From: Belliella aquatica
GTDB lineage: Bacteria; Bacteroidota; Bacteroidia; Cytophagales; Cyclobacteriaceae
Direction: 5' to 3'
DNA: 64,000 nucleotides
Assembly (NCBI RefSeq): GCF_014637795.1
Contig: NZ_BMFD01000017.1
Location: forward strand, 17,197-81,196
In this document: piece by piece, positions 55,766-63,901 of the stretch
Layout of the letters: each line of letters begins with the position of its first letter
How positions within the stretch are numbered: position 1 is the stretch's first letter
Made by a program: the position numbers and the translations under genes
The notes under the pieces: generated by a model
The model's input: only the letters and a program-made list of their open reading frames with translations
What the model was told of the DNA's origin: nothing
Databases searched by the model: none

Positions 55766-56345
55766 AAATCCCTCAAATTAACCTGATTTCCAATCCTGAT
55801 TAGTCATCCCTAAATTATCAATACCCTTTTCAATTCCATCAACTAATCCCAACTTGCTTTCTAATTTCAATCAAAAACCAAAATCCCGCCCTAATAGGGT
55901 GTTTTTCACCTTAAAATTTACTAATCCTCTTCTAATGCAGACGGGACGATAGATAAATAGACTTACCTTTAATTTCTTGTAGAGAGGAGTAAGTCCCTAG
56001 ATTCTGGAAAAGTTACGTTCCAGAATCTCCAATTTATCGTCAATATCAAACTTCTCAACTGCGTTAGGGGCTGAAATCCAACCCTTAACGCATATCAAAA
56101 CTGAATCTTCAAGCATTTTGAAGATTTCATTGTTCATACTGGCATATTTAGATCGAAAAGAGTGGCACAATTCGAACCGTTATGTTAAGGATTTACTAAA
56201 AAACCAAAACCATTGATCAGAAGAGTCAATCCCGAGAATCGGGACAGACTATACTTCAAAATATCCTTTTACTTCATTCCGGAAAAATAACTTTTGACGG
56301 GGGTCAGTTTACATCACCAGCCGGGGGTCAATTTAAATCGTCAGA
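55766..56345 (+). repeat. Repeat module alpha, copy F (long form)
   Basis: Almost the same as copy D over 570 bases, in the same orientation, including AGACGGGACGATAGATAAAT, CTGCGTTAGGGGCTGAAATC and the two TGGCA(C/T)A elements, then three GGGGGTCA-like units. Small frames inside are repeat by-products. Confidence 0.8.
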
Positions 56346-56375
56346 TGGGGGGCAATACCGCTAGCGGGACAGGTT

Positions 56376-56450
56376 ATCCTCCTGAATGTCAGTCTAATTT
56401 GGTCAACCACGCCACTTTCACTAATCAAAAACATTCCATTTCAGAGGGTC
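56376..56450 (+). repeat. Repeat unit beta, copy 3 (diverged)
   Basis: CTGAATGTCAGTCTAATTTG through GCCACTTTCACTAATCAAAA to ACATTCCATTTCAGAGG; diverged from the other copies but colinear. It ends 30 bases before the CRISPR relic. Confidence 0.65.
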
Positions 56451-56481
56451 TGATATACGATCAAGCAGAAAGCGTATTAAT

Positions 56482-56576
56482 ATTTTAATTCCAGCATGGT
56501 GAGATTTAGAGCCAGCATCATATACCTCAGGATCTTAATAAAACAGATTTCAATTCCTGTATGGTGCGATTAAGTG
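56482..56576 (-). CRISPR. Two-repeat CRISPR relic, one spacer, type I-B-like
   Basis: Plus-strand ATTTCAATTCCTGTATGGTG plus CGATTAAGTG (56547-56576) is, in reverse, CACTTAATCGCACCATACAG plus GAATTGAAAT, a 30-base repeat of the well-known type I-B form that leaves an ATTGAAA(T) 5' handle. A second copy at 56482-56511 agrees at 24 of 30 positions. The spacer is 35 bases, the normal length. On the minus strand the well-kept repeat comes first and the decayed one last, as at the trailing end of arrays. No third repeat was found at the expected 65-base steps on either side. Confidence 0.7.
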
Positions 56577-56883
56577 TCCGCTTTTTCGACTTGTTCCTCT
56601 TTATAAATGATTGCATTTTTTAATATAGATCTTTACTTTTAAAATTCATGGTGGTATAGGACTTAGTAAATAGATCTTATAATTTAATAAAAAGTAATAG
56701 AAGTAGACAGCATATACTTATTTAAAAATCCCTCATAGTCTAAAATTCAATTTAGAAGTTGTAGAATGAATATGATAAGTATTTATTCAAACTTTCTGAA
56801 ATTGAAAAATTGCTAAACCAAAAAAAAGTTTGTTGATTGAAATAAGATTTTAGACAGCTTATTAAAAAAATTACGCTGTAGGA
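56577..56883. other. AT-rich stretch, possible leader of the CRISPR relic
   Basis: About 300 bases, very AT-rich, on the side where a leader would lie for a minus-strand array. No gene and no further repeats. Confidence 0.3.
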
Positions 56884-57111
56884 TTGAGAGAGCCAAGAGG
56901 TACAGCTTTTGTAAGTAAGGACATATTTGAAAAAAGGTTCTACCCCAAGTTGCCGATTTTGAAAAGCCTAGGTTTTAGAACTATCTATCCTGATTTCCAA
57001 CTGGATAAAGATTTATTGAAGCAAATCATATCCTTTATTTATCTCCGTTTTGTGAAGCAACTATATCTGGAAAGGTTGAATGATTTTCAACAACTTAACA
57101 GACTTGCTTGA
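56884..57111 (+). CDS. Small hypothetical protein or fragment
   Basis: A 75-residue frame from TTG 56884 (REPRGTAFVSKDIFEKRFYP, then RTIYPDFQLDKDLLKQIISF). It is open upstream to a TAA about 20 bases earlier with no ATG. Helical, basic and aromatic; family unknown. It looks like the C-terminal remnant of a longer protein near the CRISPR relic rather than a complete gene. Confidence 0.35.
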   Translation: MREPRGTAFVSKDIFEKRFYPKLPILKSLGFRTIYPDFQLDKDLLKQIISFIYLRFVKQLYLERLNDFQQLNRLA

Positions 57112-57222
57112 TTCGCAAATAGTGTGAATTTTGATGAATTGAATATTTATAGATCAAATACTTCCTGTCGCTTCACAGTGGACTTCATCTATTAACAGTG
57201 ATTTTAAAATGTGTGATTATAT

Positions 57223-57636
57223 ATGAATATAGAAGATGTAAAACAAAAAATCGCTGAATTAGCGGCTGAATTTCATGAACTAAATATCGCAAGCAATGAT
57301 GAAATTCAGTTTGCAGAATTGATTGAAGAAGAAGTCATAAATTTGATTGTTTACTATTGCGAACACCATAAGTACATGATTAATGGTTTTCCCTATGAAA
57401 AAAGAGAATTGTTTAAAACTCAAACTACAATTGATAACGAAGAAGAAGATGAATATTTTTCTCAGGAGCGATTTCAATTGTATTTGGATTGTCTCGCTTT
57501 AGAAAAGGATGATGTTGCTGATCTATTGTGGTTTTATAACAATAAATTTTGGCCTAGCTCTTTTGAAAGCAAAGCGTTGTTTTACAGATTAATAAAGGAA
57601 CAATTAGAAAATGGGTATTACGACGTGAAGTTATAA
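57223..57636 (+). CDS. Small acidic hypothetical protein
   Basis: A 137-residue, strongly acidic, helical protein (IEDVKQKIAELAAEFHELNI; AELIEEEVINLIVYYCEHHK; TTIDNEEEDEYFSQERF). No named family recognised, no signal or membrane segment. ATG at 57223. It precedes the protease cluster by about 100-180 bases on the same strand and may belong with it, though the shared upstream motif of that cluster starts only after this gene. Confidence 0.6.
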   Translation: MNIEDVKQKIAELAAEFHELNIASNDEIQFAELIEEEVINLIVYYCEHHKYMINGFPYEKRELFKTQTTIDNEEEDEYFSQERFQLYLDCLALEKDDVADLLWFYNNKFWPSSFESKALFYRLIKEQLENGYYDVKL

Positions 57637-57739
57637 CAGTTATGCATGACCATGCTTACTTATTTTAAATTATATTTCTTTACCAAAAGCTGAATTAATC
57701 CATTTATTTCCTAATTTTCTAACGGTCGGATAGTTGGTT

Positions 57740-57790
57740 ATTGCAACCTTGCACACTTGGAAATCATGTGAGTTTTTCAAATAGATTTGA
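57740..57790 (+). promoter_or_regulatory. Shared upstream motif, copy 1
   Basis: ATTGCAACCTTGCAC at 57740-57754 followed after about 20 bases by TTTTTCAAATA. The same 15 bases occur at 59044-59058. Could be a -35-type element with a central AAC, as in many ECF promoters, about 70 bases from the ATG, or the start of a translated leader (Leu-Gln-Pro-Cys-Thr). Confidence 0.45.
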
Positions 57791-57818
57791 AGATTGGTTA
57801 AATCAATCTTCTGTATTT

Positions 57819-59012
57819 ATGTCAAATAGCTTATTCCCGTCCTTCTCTCACAGGCACTACAAATCAATATTACCTTATTTTCAAGACGACTCAGATACTT
57901 CAGCTATAGATGTAAACTATTATTTACGCTATCCTGAATTATTTGAAATGCTCAAAGGAGATTTAATTCCCCCTTCTGAATGGAAGGATGATCCTGAGGA
58001 TCAAGAAGAAGTTTGGGAGGATAATGAATATTTTGAAAGTAACTTGCAAATCAAGTCAGTTCATTACATCCATCAGCTCATTTTCGAATGGTTCGATTTA
58101 ATTTTTGATCAAAACAAATCAGTTGATGTATTTTTATTTGAAAGTAGTCCTTATGTGTCTTATGATGATGATTTGATCAATTTAGATACTGACAAGATTC
58201 AGATTTATTTGTCTCCATTAATCATTGAATTCTTATTAAAGAAGGATCACACTCGGATGTATTTGCCATTTTTTCAATCACTTCATCCAGCATTTGATAT
58301 CCAGTTTAGTCTCGATAATAAAATGATATCTATGCAAAATTCTATGATTGCAAGAGCAAACCATCCCCTGGACTTTTTTATGGAATGGATTTTAAAATAT
58401 CGTTTTTGGGGTATTGGGAGATTAAGTGCTGTGTTATCTGGAATAAGAATCGAATCTGACTTTAGGCAAATTAGAAAGGCCTTAAAAGCCTTTTTTGACC
58501 ATGCTATTGAAGTCCTCGATAAGCCAAATATTTCTGAGGCTAGAGTTCAATCCTGTATCGCTAATTATTTATTTTATCCTGCCAGATTTGGGCCGATGAT
58601 GATGATTTTTGCTATCGGAAATTATATAGAGAAAAATAATCTTCGGGAATATCGTGGGCATTTAGAGTCAATTATTTCAAGCCATAAATCACCAAGTGTA
58701 GCAGATTTAATTCCCTTGTACAAAATAGGAACATCTTTGGAAGTAGAGGAATGGTTTAATTTGTTGACTTCTCCCTGGAAAGATCATGCTGCAATTTTAG
58801 ATATGGATCAGGTGAGCGCTTTGAAAGTGCTTCTATTTCGTGAACCATTCAATTATGAAGATGAAAATATTTCTACGCTGTTGGAAAATCTCAAACTCTC
58901 TTCTTTAAACAGTAGGAGTGGGGATTTCAATTTGAATGATATTGTAGGTATTGAATATGTTAATCAAAATGATAGCCGTACTAGATTAAGATTACTTGCG
59001 AACTCCTGGTAA
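57819..59012 (+). CDS. Unknown protein of the Clp-M41 cluster
   Basis: 397 residues from ATG 57819 (MSNSLFPSFSHRHY); a TTG at 57741 in the same frame would add 26 residues beginning LQPCTLGNH, whose form recurs before the protease gene. The protein is soluble, rich in Phe, Tyr and acidic residues, with blocks such as VHYIHQLIFEWFDLIFDQNK, KYRFWGIGRLSAVLSGIRIE and FYPARFGPMMMIFAIGNY. No motif of a known enzyme was found. It is 98 bases before the protease start. It could be a substrate, adaptor or regulator of the protease; this is guesswork from position. Confidence 0.7.
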   Translation: MSNSLFPSFSHRHYKSILPYFQDDSDTSAIDVNYYLRYPELFEMLKGDLIPPSEWKDDPEDQEEVWEDNEYFESNLQIKSVHYIHQLIFEWFDLIFDQNKSVDVFLFESSPYVSYDDDLINLDTDKIQIYLSPLIIEFLLKKDHTRMYLPFFQSLHPAFDIQFSLDNKMISMQNSMIARANHPLDFFMEWILKYRFWGIGRLSAVLSGIRIESDFRQIRKALKAFFDHAIEVLDKPNISEARVQSCIANYLFYPARFGPMMMIFAIGNYIEKNNLREYRGHLESIISSHKSPSVADLIPLYKIGTSLEVEEWFNLLTSPWKDHAAILDMDQVSALKVLLFREPFNYEDENISTLLENLKLSSLNSRSGDFNLNDIVGIEYVNQNDSRTRLRLLANSW

Positions 59013-59043
59013 TCTGATCTATTCATTTTATAATACTATCCGA

Positions 59044-59095
59044 ATTGCAACCTTGCACTTATCCAAAGAGCAGTACTTTTTCAGATAAGTTTGTT
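59044..59095 (+). promoter_or_regulatory. Shared upstream motif, copy 2
   Basis: ATTGCAACCTTGCAC at 59044-59058, then TTTTTCAGATA after about 20 bases, 66 bases before the ATG of the protease gene. Same layout as copy 1. Confidence 0.45.
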
Positions 59096-59110
59096 CAAAA
59101 ATATAATAAC

Positions 59111-61078
59111 ATGGAGAACATACAGGAAATCAATTTGAAATTGACCAAGATTAAAGAAACATTGAAGCAAGAGTTTATTGGCTTAGATGATATTATAGAC
59201 AGTTTTATTCAAGCCACAACTCCTTGGTGCAGTATGGCATCTGTGCAACAACGACCATTGGTGGTAAACCTTTGGGGAATGACTGGTGTCGGAAAAACTT
59301 CCCTAGTCAACCGCTTTTTGGAACTTTGGAATAATAAAGAAAATGTGGTTTTTTTTAACTTGGGAAGCAAGAATTATACAAATGATATGCTTGGTCTATT
59401 GGAAAAAATGTATTCTTTAAGTGGGAATGCTTGTGTTTTTATTTTTGATGAGTTCCAACATGCAAAAACGATGGACCAAAATCAAAAGGAGCTCGAAAAT
59501 CCAACTGATAGGATGATATGGCAACTTTTAGATTCTGGGAAGTTTAATTTTTCAGGGAGTTGGCATGAGTTTGATGACATTCATGAGCTTTGTGTTGGAC
59601 TTGAAGTATGTTTGAATAGGGGAGTAAAAGTAGAAAAAGGCAAAGTCATTGAAGGCTGGGTGATTTATCAAAATATTATGTCTTCGTCAGAAAGATTGCG
59701 CTACAACTCCTCTGAAGAAATGGAAGAGCGAGATTTTGTTCCAAAAAATGATTTAAATAAAATACATGCCTACATTCGAAAAGATTTCCCTTATAAAGCG
59801 CTCTTTAGAGATTTTTTATTTCAAATGAATGGCCACGAAATATTAGAGTTTATTAAGAAAGTTGATAGAAAGTCCAATGCAGCCAAGGAGTTAGATTTTT
59901 CAAAATCTTTGATTTTTGTGCTCGGGAATTTAGATGAGGCTTATTTCATGAGTGAGCTCGTGTCTTCTGACCACGATCCTGATTTTCTTCATGAAGAAAG
60001 TAAGAAAATCACTTTTAGTTCGATAAAAGAGGGCCTTAAGACAAGGTTTAGATTTGAAGAGATCGCAAGACTTGGAAATGTTCATTTAATTTATCCCTCT
60101 ATAAGTGGGAAGGTTTATCGTGATTTTATTCAAAAAGAGCTAAATCAAATATTCAAAAAACTTGAAAATGCATTTAGCTGTAAATTGAGTTTTGATCAGG
60201 GAATTGAAGATCTTTTATTTGAAGAAGGTGTTACACCGTCTCAGGGTTTTAGACCTTTAAGATCTACGACACGATTTTTGATCGAAAGTAGTCTTGTTGA
60301 GTTGCTCCCTAAAATACCCTTTCACGCCAATGAAAATATCTCCCTAACAGTTCAGGACGATACCCTTGTGCTACAAAACGTGGAAGGGCAAAAGGTTAGT
60401 AAAAAGCTTTTTTTGCCTGTAAGGGAGGCCAAAAGGAAAAAATTCAATCCTCAAGATATGGCAGTTACGGCTGCACACGAGGCAGGTCATTCTGTTGTAT
60501 ATAGTGTTTTATTTCAAAGATTGCCTCGAAAAGTCACTATAGCCTCATCAGACTTTAATAATGGAGGCTATATGGAAGGAGACTATGTGATGAATTTTGA
60601 AAACTATGATCATTTAATCCGAGAGACAGCCGTAAAATTAGCGGGAAAGAAAGCAGAAGAACTGATTTTTGGTACTGAAAATTTAACGAGAGGTTGTGCT
60701 TGGGATATTAAAGCAGCAACCAAAAATCTTGTTATCGCAAGTAGGGAGGGAAGTGTCTCTGGTTTTGATGCAGCTTACCAAGTGCAATACAATGGGGGAG
60801 GAGATTTGCTGACGGAAAATGAGGCCAATGTTACATGGGTTTCCAATAGTATAGAAAAGGCCAGTCAATTGGCAGAATCTATTTTGATGGAAAATAAACC
60901 GTTTTTGAAAGCTTTGATAACCCTGCTTTTGGACAAAAAATTTCTAACACCTGAGACTATGGCGGATGGCTTAAAAAATGCTGGATTAGACATTTCAAAA
61001 ATACTTTTCTCTTATCCACAGATAATAAACTTCGAAAAAAAGCTCTCTAGTTTTTTAACAGATGCTGAAACAAACTGA
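59111..61078 (+). CDS. Clp-like AAA+ joined to FtsH-type M41 metalloprotease
   Basis: 655 residues from ATG 59111. Residues 20-400 form an HSP100/Clp-like AAA+ module: EFIGLDDII, Walker A GMTGVGKTS (56-64), Walker B VFIFDEF (109-115), sensor 1 LGNLDE (271-276), arginine finger region TRFRFEE (311-317), then the small domain with GFRPLRSTTRFLIESSLVEL (379-398), as in ClpB/ClpX. Residues 450-640 form an M41 peptidase: HEAGH at 456-460 and third zinc ligand Asp532 in WDIKAATKNL, spaced 72 residues on, as in FtsH. No membrane helix. So it is a soluble ATP-driven zinc protease. Substrates unknown. Cluster with the genes on both sides. Confidence 0.85.
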   Translation: MENIQEINLKLTKIKETLKQEFIGLDDIIDSFIQATTPWCSMASVQQRPLVVNLWGMTGVGKTSLVNRFLELWNNKENVVFFNLGSKNYTNDMLGLLEKMYSLSGNACVFIFDEFQHAKTMDQNQKELENPTDRMIWQLLDSGKFNFSGSWHEFDDIHELCVGLEVCLNRGVKVEKGKVIEGWVIYQNIMSSSERLRYNSSEEMEERDFVPKNDLNKIHAYIRKDFPYKALFRDFLFQMNGHEILEFIKKVDRKSNAAKELDFSKSLIFVLGNLDEAYFMSELVSSDHDPDFLHEESKKITFSSIKEGLKTRFRFEEIARLGNVHLIYPSISGKVYRDFIQKELNQIFKKLENAFSCKLSFDQGIEDLLFEEGVTPSQGFRPLRSTTRFLIESSLVELLPKIPFHANENISLTVQDDTLVLQNVEGQKVSKKLFLPVREAKRKKFNPQDMAVTAAHEAGHSVVYSVLFQRLPRKVTIASSDFNNGGYMEGDYVMNFENYDHLIRETAVKLAGKKAEELIFGTENLTRGCAWDIKAATKNLVIASREGSVSGFDAAYQVQYNGGGDLLTENEANVTWVSNSIEKASQLAESILMENKPFLKALITLLLDKKFLTPETMADGLKNAGLDISKILFSYPQIINFEKKLSSFLTDAETN

Positions 61079-61096
61079 AAAAATCATCCAATTCAA

Positions 61097-61786
61097 ATGA
61101 AATTAATACTGGCTTTTGGTGATATCCATGGTTGTGCCCTAGCGGCTCAAAGAGCAGTCAAATTAGCGGAGGAACTTTCTGTTCAAGCAGTTTTTTTGGG
61201 TGATTACATTGATAGGGGACCTTCTCCAATGGAGACATTGGAAATCTTAATTCGAGCACAGCAGAAGCATCCAGATTGGATATTTCTTCGGGGGAATCAT
61301 GATCAAATGTTAATAGATATCGTAGCAAACCCTTCACTTTTATTTGCTATAGGGGAAGTATTAGGGGATTTAAGTTTTGAATATACGCAGTCGGAAGCGT
61401 CATTTAGAGAATGGCAAGAGCTTTCAGAATCTCAAAGAGAACATATCAAACAATTCTTATCTTCCACTCCATGTTATTATGAATCTTAAAACTTCATATT
61501 TTGTCATGCTGTCTTGCGAGATACAGAAGGGGAAAGCATGCAAGAGAAATCAAATAACGAGCTCTTTTGTAATTATGATTATAAACCCCTCTGGCGTGGC
61601 AAAACCTTTGTTCATGGACACTTACCCGTAACGACAGTCACTTATAAAGGTAAGGGAATCAACGTAAATACATCTTGCGGATACAAGGGGTATTTATCGG
61701 GTGTATTATTAAATGATGCGTTAGGGACTGTCAAAAAAATATTTACAATTACAGAAGAAGGTTATCTTCGAATTAAAGAGAGCTAA
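61097..61786 (+). pseudogene. PPP-type phosphatase interrupted by TAA
   Basis: Residues 1-130 carry the metallophosphatase motifs GDIHG (8-12), GDYIDRG (35-41) and RGNHD (65-69) of PPP Ser/Thr or bis-nucleotide phosphatases. A TAA (61487-61489) follows CYYES, but the same frame continues NFIFCHAVLRDTEGESM to VHGHLPVTT and VNTSCGYKGYLSGVLL, which provides the remaining metal and substrate His residues, and ends at 61786. One change (for example GAA to TAA) would explain it. Start is 18 bases after the protease stop and the end is two bases before the next ATG, so it is part of the operon. Confidence 0.8.
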
Positions 61787-61788
61787 TT

Positions 61789-62349
61789 ATGCCGAAATTT
61801 AGAATTACAATGTCCCAAAAATCTGATGGGCAAAAGGTAGAAAAAATCATGGAAGGCCGAGAACTTCAGACGGTCATCACTGTAGCAAAAATGATTTTTG
61901 AAGAATTTGAAGATATAGAGGTTGAAGAAATTCAAAGTATATATGATAGGCAGATTATCTCCAGTGTGTTGCCAACAGGTAGAGAAGTTGAATTGCAAAG
62001 TTTTTCCTTTCACTTGACTTATGAGAATATGATAGAAGGTGAGCCCGATCGTGAAGGGAACCAACAGATTCTGGACTTTTTGAAACGTAAATTTGAAAAA
62101 GATGAAGTGCCAACATACATTCATCAGCCAAGCGAGCATGTGATCAATAATGAATTGCCCTTATTCTACGGCATTGCCTATTGGAAGTGTTATAAGAAGA
62201 TGGAGCCTGAAAAGTGGAGCTCAGAATTAAGGGTAATTTGGTTTATGGAATCGGTTGATCAGATCAATTTTCGTGAACTGATTGGCACTTCACTTCTCGG
62301 AGTTGATTGGGAAAAGTATTCGGTTAGATATGATCCCAGAGATCTTTGA
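61789..62349 (+). CDS. Small soluble protein of the Clp-M41 cluster
   Basis: A 186-residue protein of unknown family. It opens PKFRITMSQKSDGQKVEKIM, a beta-helix start, followed by EELQ-like helix, IVEEIQSIYDRQIISSVLPT-type strands and an acidic tail (WEKYSVRYDPRDL). No membrane or signal segment. The ATG at 61789 is two bases past the phosphatase stop, so it is the last gene of the cluster. Intact; role unknown. Confidence 0.65.
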   Translation: MPKFRITMSQKSDGQKVEKIMEGRELQTVITVAKMIFEEFEDIEVEEIQSIYDRQIISSVLPTGREVELQSFSFHLTYENMIEGEPDREGNQQILDFLKRKFEKDEVPTYIHQPSEHVINNELPLFYGIAYWKCYKKMEPEKWSSELRVIWFMESVDQINFRELIGTSLLGVDWEKYSVRYDPRDL

Positions 62350-62522
62350 TCAACTAGGAGGTGTGATTGGTTGAGAAATATGATATTTCAATCCCTATAA
62401 TCCTCCAAGTTTAATCATTTTTATAGCATGCTAGGGGGGATGTACTTTGAAAAAAAGTGAAGGTGAAAAAATTGGGTTACACCTTCAGATTGAATTAAAA
62501 AATTACCGTAAGAGTAAAAAAA

Positions 62523-63785
62523 TTATTCAAGTAAATCTGCTCCAGAATTAAGCTCCAATGCTGCGACTGATTGGACAGCAGATCCAGCGATGCCTTTGAT
62601 AGACCCGTACATATCGATGGTGTTTTCGATCACCTTTTCTATCTGTTTTTCTCTTTCTTTCCAAATTCGCTGCATGGATCTCTTTTCGGAATCAAGTGCT
62701 GATTTCATGCCTGTAAAGCCCTCCACGATGGCCTCTACCTGTAGCCTAAATGTATTACCTGTGAGGAAATCATAGAGCATGTGCATTTTATCACCCTTAT
62801 TTTCTTGCGTAGCGACAGCTTGATTTAACTTGATAATCGATTCTCGTAGCACAAGTGATAGACTTTTGAATTCTTCATAGGAGCAAATCCAAATACCTTC
62901 AATCATGCCCATTCGTTCAAATCCAGCTGGCATTGCTTCGGTGACGATGACACCGATATCAGCACTTTTTTCTCTCATGTCCGATTTGAATTTCTCAATC
63001 CATGTTGTCTGAAAGTCCTTCGTTCTTTTGCTCTCGTAATAGATTTTGCCACAGTTCTGTGACGCCCTGCTATTCACGATTTGGATGCAATCTCCTCCAC
63101 GGGCTCCCTTCTTAATTTCTTCGATGGTGTCAAGAGGGAATTTAGAAATCAACCATTCTTCTATAGCTAACTCCTGTACTTCTCCTTGAAGCTGCATAGA
63201 ACCTTGCTCTTGTTTACGCTTCATTTCTTCCGTTAGCTTTTTTTGATCTTCAAGTTGCTTATGGAGCTCTTTTATTTTAAGTTCAACTTTGGACTCTTCT
63301 TGCAACTTGATTTTCTCTTTTTCTTGAGAGAGAATCTTGTTGATAGTAACTTGAGCTTCAGCTTCCACTTGCTCTCTGATCTCTATCTGCTCTCGCTTGA
63401 GAATCTCAATTTCTGCCTTGGTCTTATTGAGTTCCTTAAGCTTCTCAGATTTATCTACTAGCTCACGTTGCAGGAGTGCTATTCTTTCTTGCTCGTCTTC
63501 ACCGATTTTTTTTCGAAGCGTAATCTCTAGGATTCTTTTTTCCTCGATTAGTTTTGCCTCGAGCCTCTCCTGGAATATTCTTTCTCCTTCTTTTTTGCTT
63601 TTTTCAAAGGCTTCTCGGTCCTTTTCAAAATCACTTAACTGCTGCTGAAGTGTTGATTTTTCAACTTCTATTTTACTTTCAAATTCAAGTCTTAGCTTTT
63701 CTTCCAACTGATGTGAAAGGATGTTTTGGACATCAATTTTGCTATGACAATTGGGACAGGCTATTTGTGTGTTCTGATTCATCAT
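62523..63785 (-). CDS. DUF2130 coiled-coil protein
   Basis: A 420-residue protein. N-terminal zinc-ribbon-like CPNCHSKID (9-17), then a long charged coiled coil (about 20-210), then the DUF2130 domain: EEIKKGARGGDCIQIVNSRA, IYYESKRTKDFQTTWIEKF and ADIGVIVTEAMPAGF, a restriction-endonuclease-like fold (Glu and Lys in YESKR). Such proteins are widespread, function unresolved, possibly nucleic-acid related. Convergent with the protease cluster and separated by about 170 bases without a clear hairpin. Tandem ATG codons start it. Confidence 0.88.
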   Translation of the reverse strand: MMNQNTQIACPNCHSKIDVQNILSHQLEEKLRLEFESKIEVEKSTLQQQLSDFEKDREAFEKSKKEGERIFQERLEAKLIEEKRILEITLRKKIGEDEQERIALLQRELVDKSEKLKELNKTKAEIEILKREQIEIREQVEAEAQVTINKILSQEKEKIKLQEESKVELKIKELHKQLEDQKKLTEEMKRKQEQGSMQLQGEVQELAIEEWLISKFPLDTIEEIKKGARGGDCIQIVNSRASQNCGKIYYESKRTKDFQTTWIEKFKSDMREKSADIGVIVTEAMPAGFERMGMIEGIWICSYEEFKSLSLVLRESIIKLNQAVATQENKGDKMHMLYDFLTGNTFRLQVEAIVEGFTGMKSALDSEKRSMQRIWKEREKQIEKVIENTIDMYGSIKGIAGSAVQSVAALELNSGADLLE

Positions 63786-63901
63786 TTTGCTAGTGTTACA
63801 GTTGATCTTTATACCTTTTCGATATGTAGGATATGGAATCCTGGGTAAGCTTCTTTAGCAATATTCCATAATACTGCACGGTTAGAAGCTTGCATTTGGA
63901 T

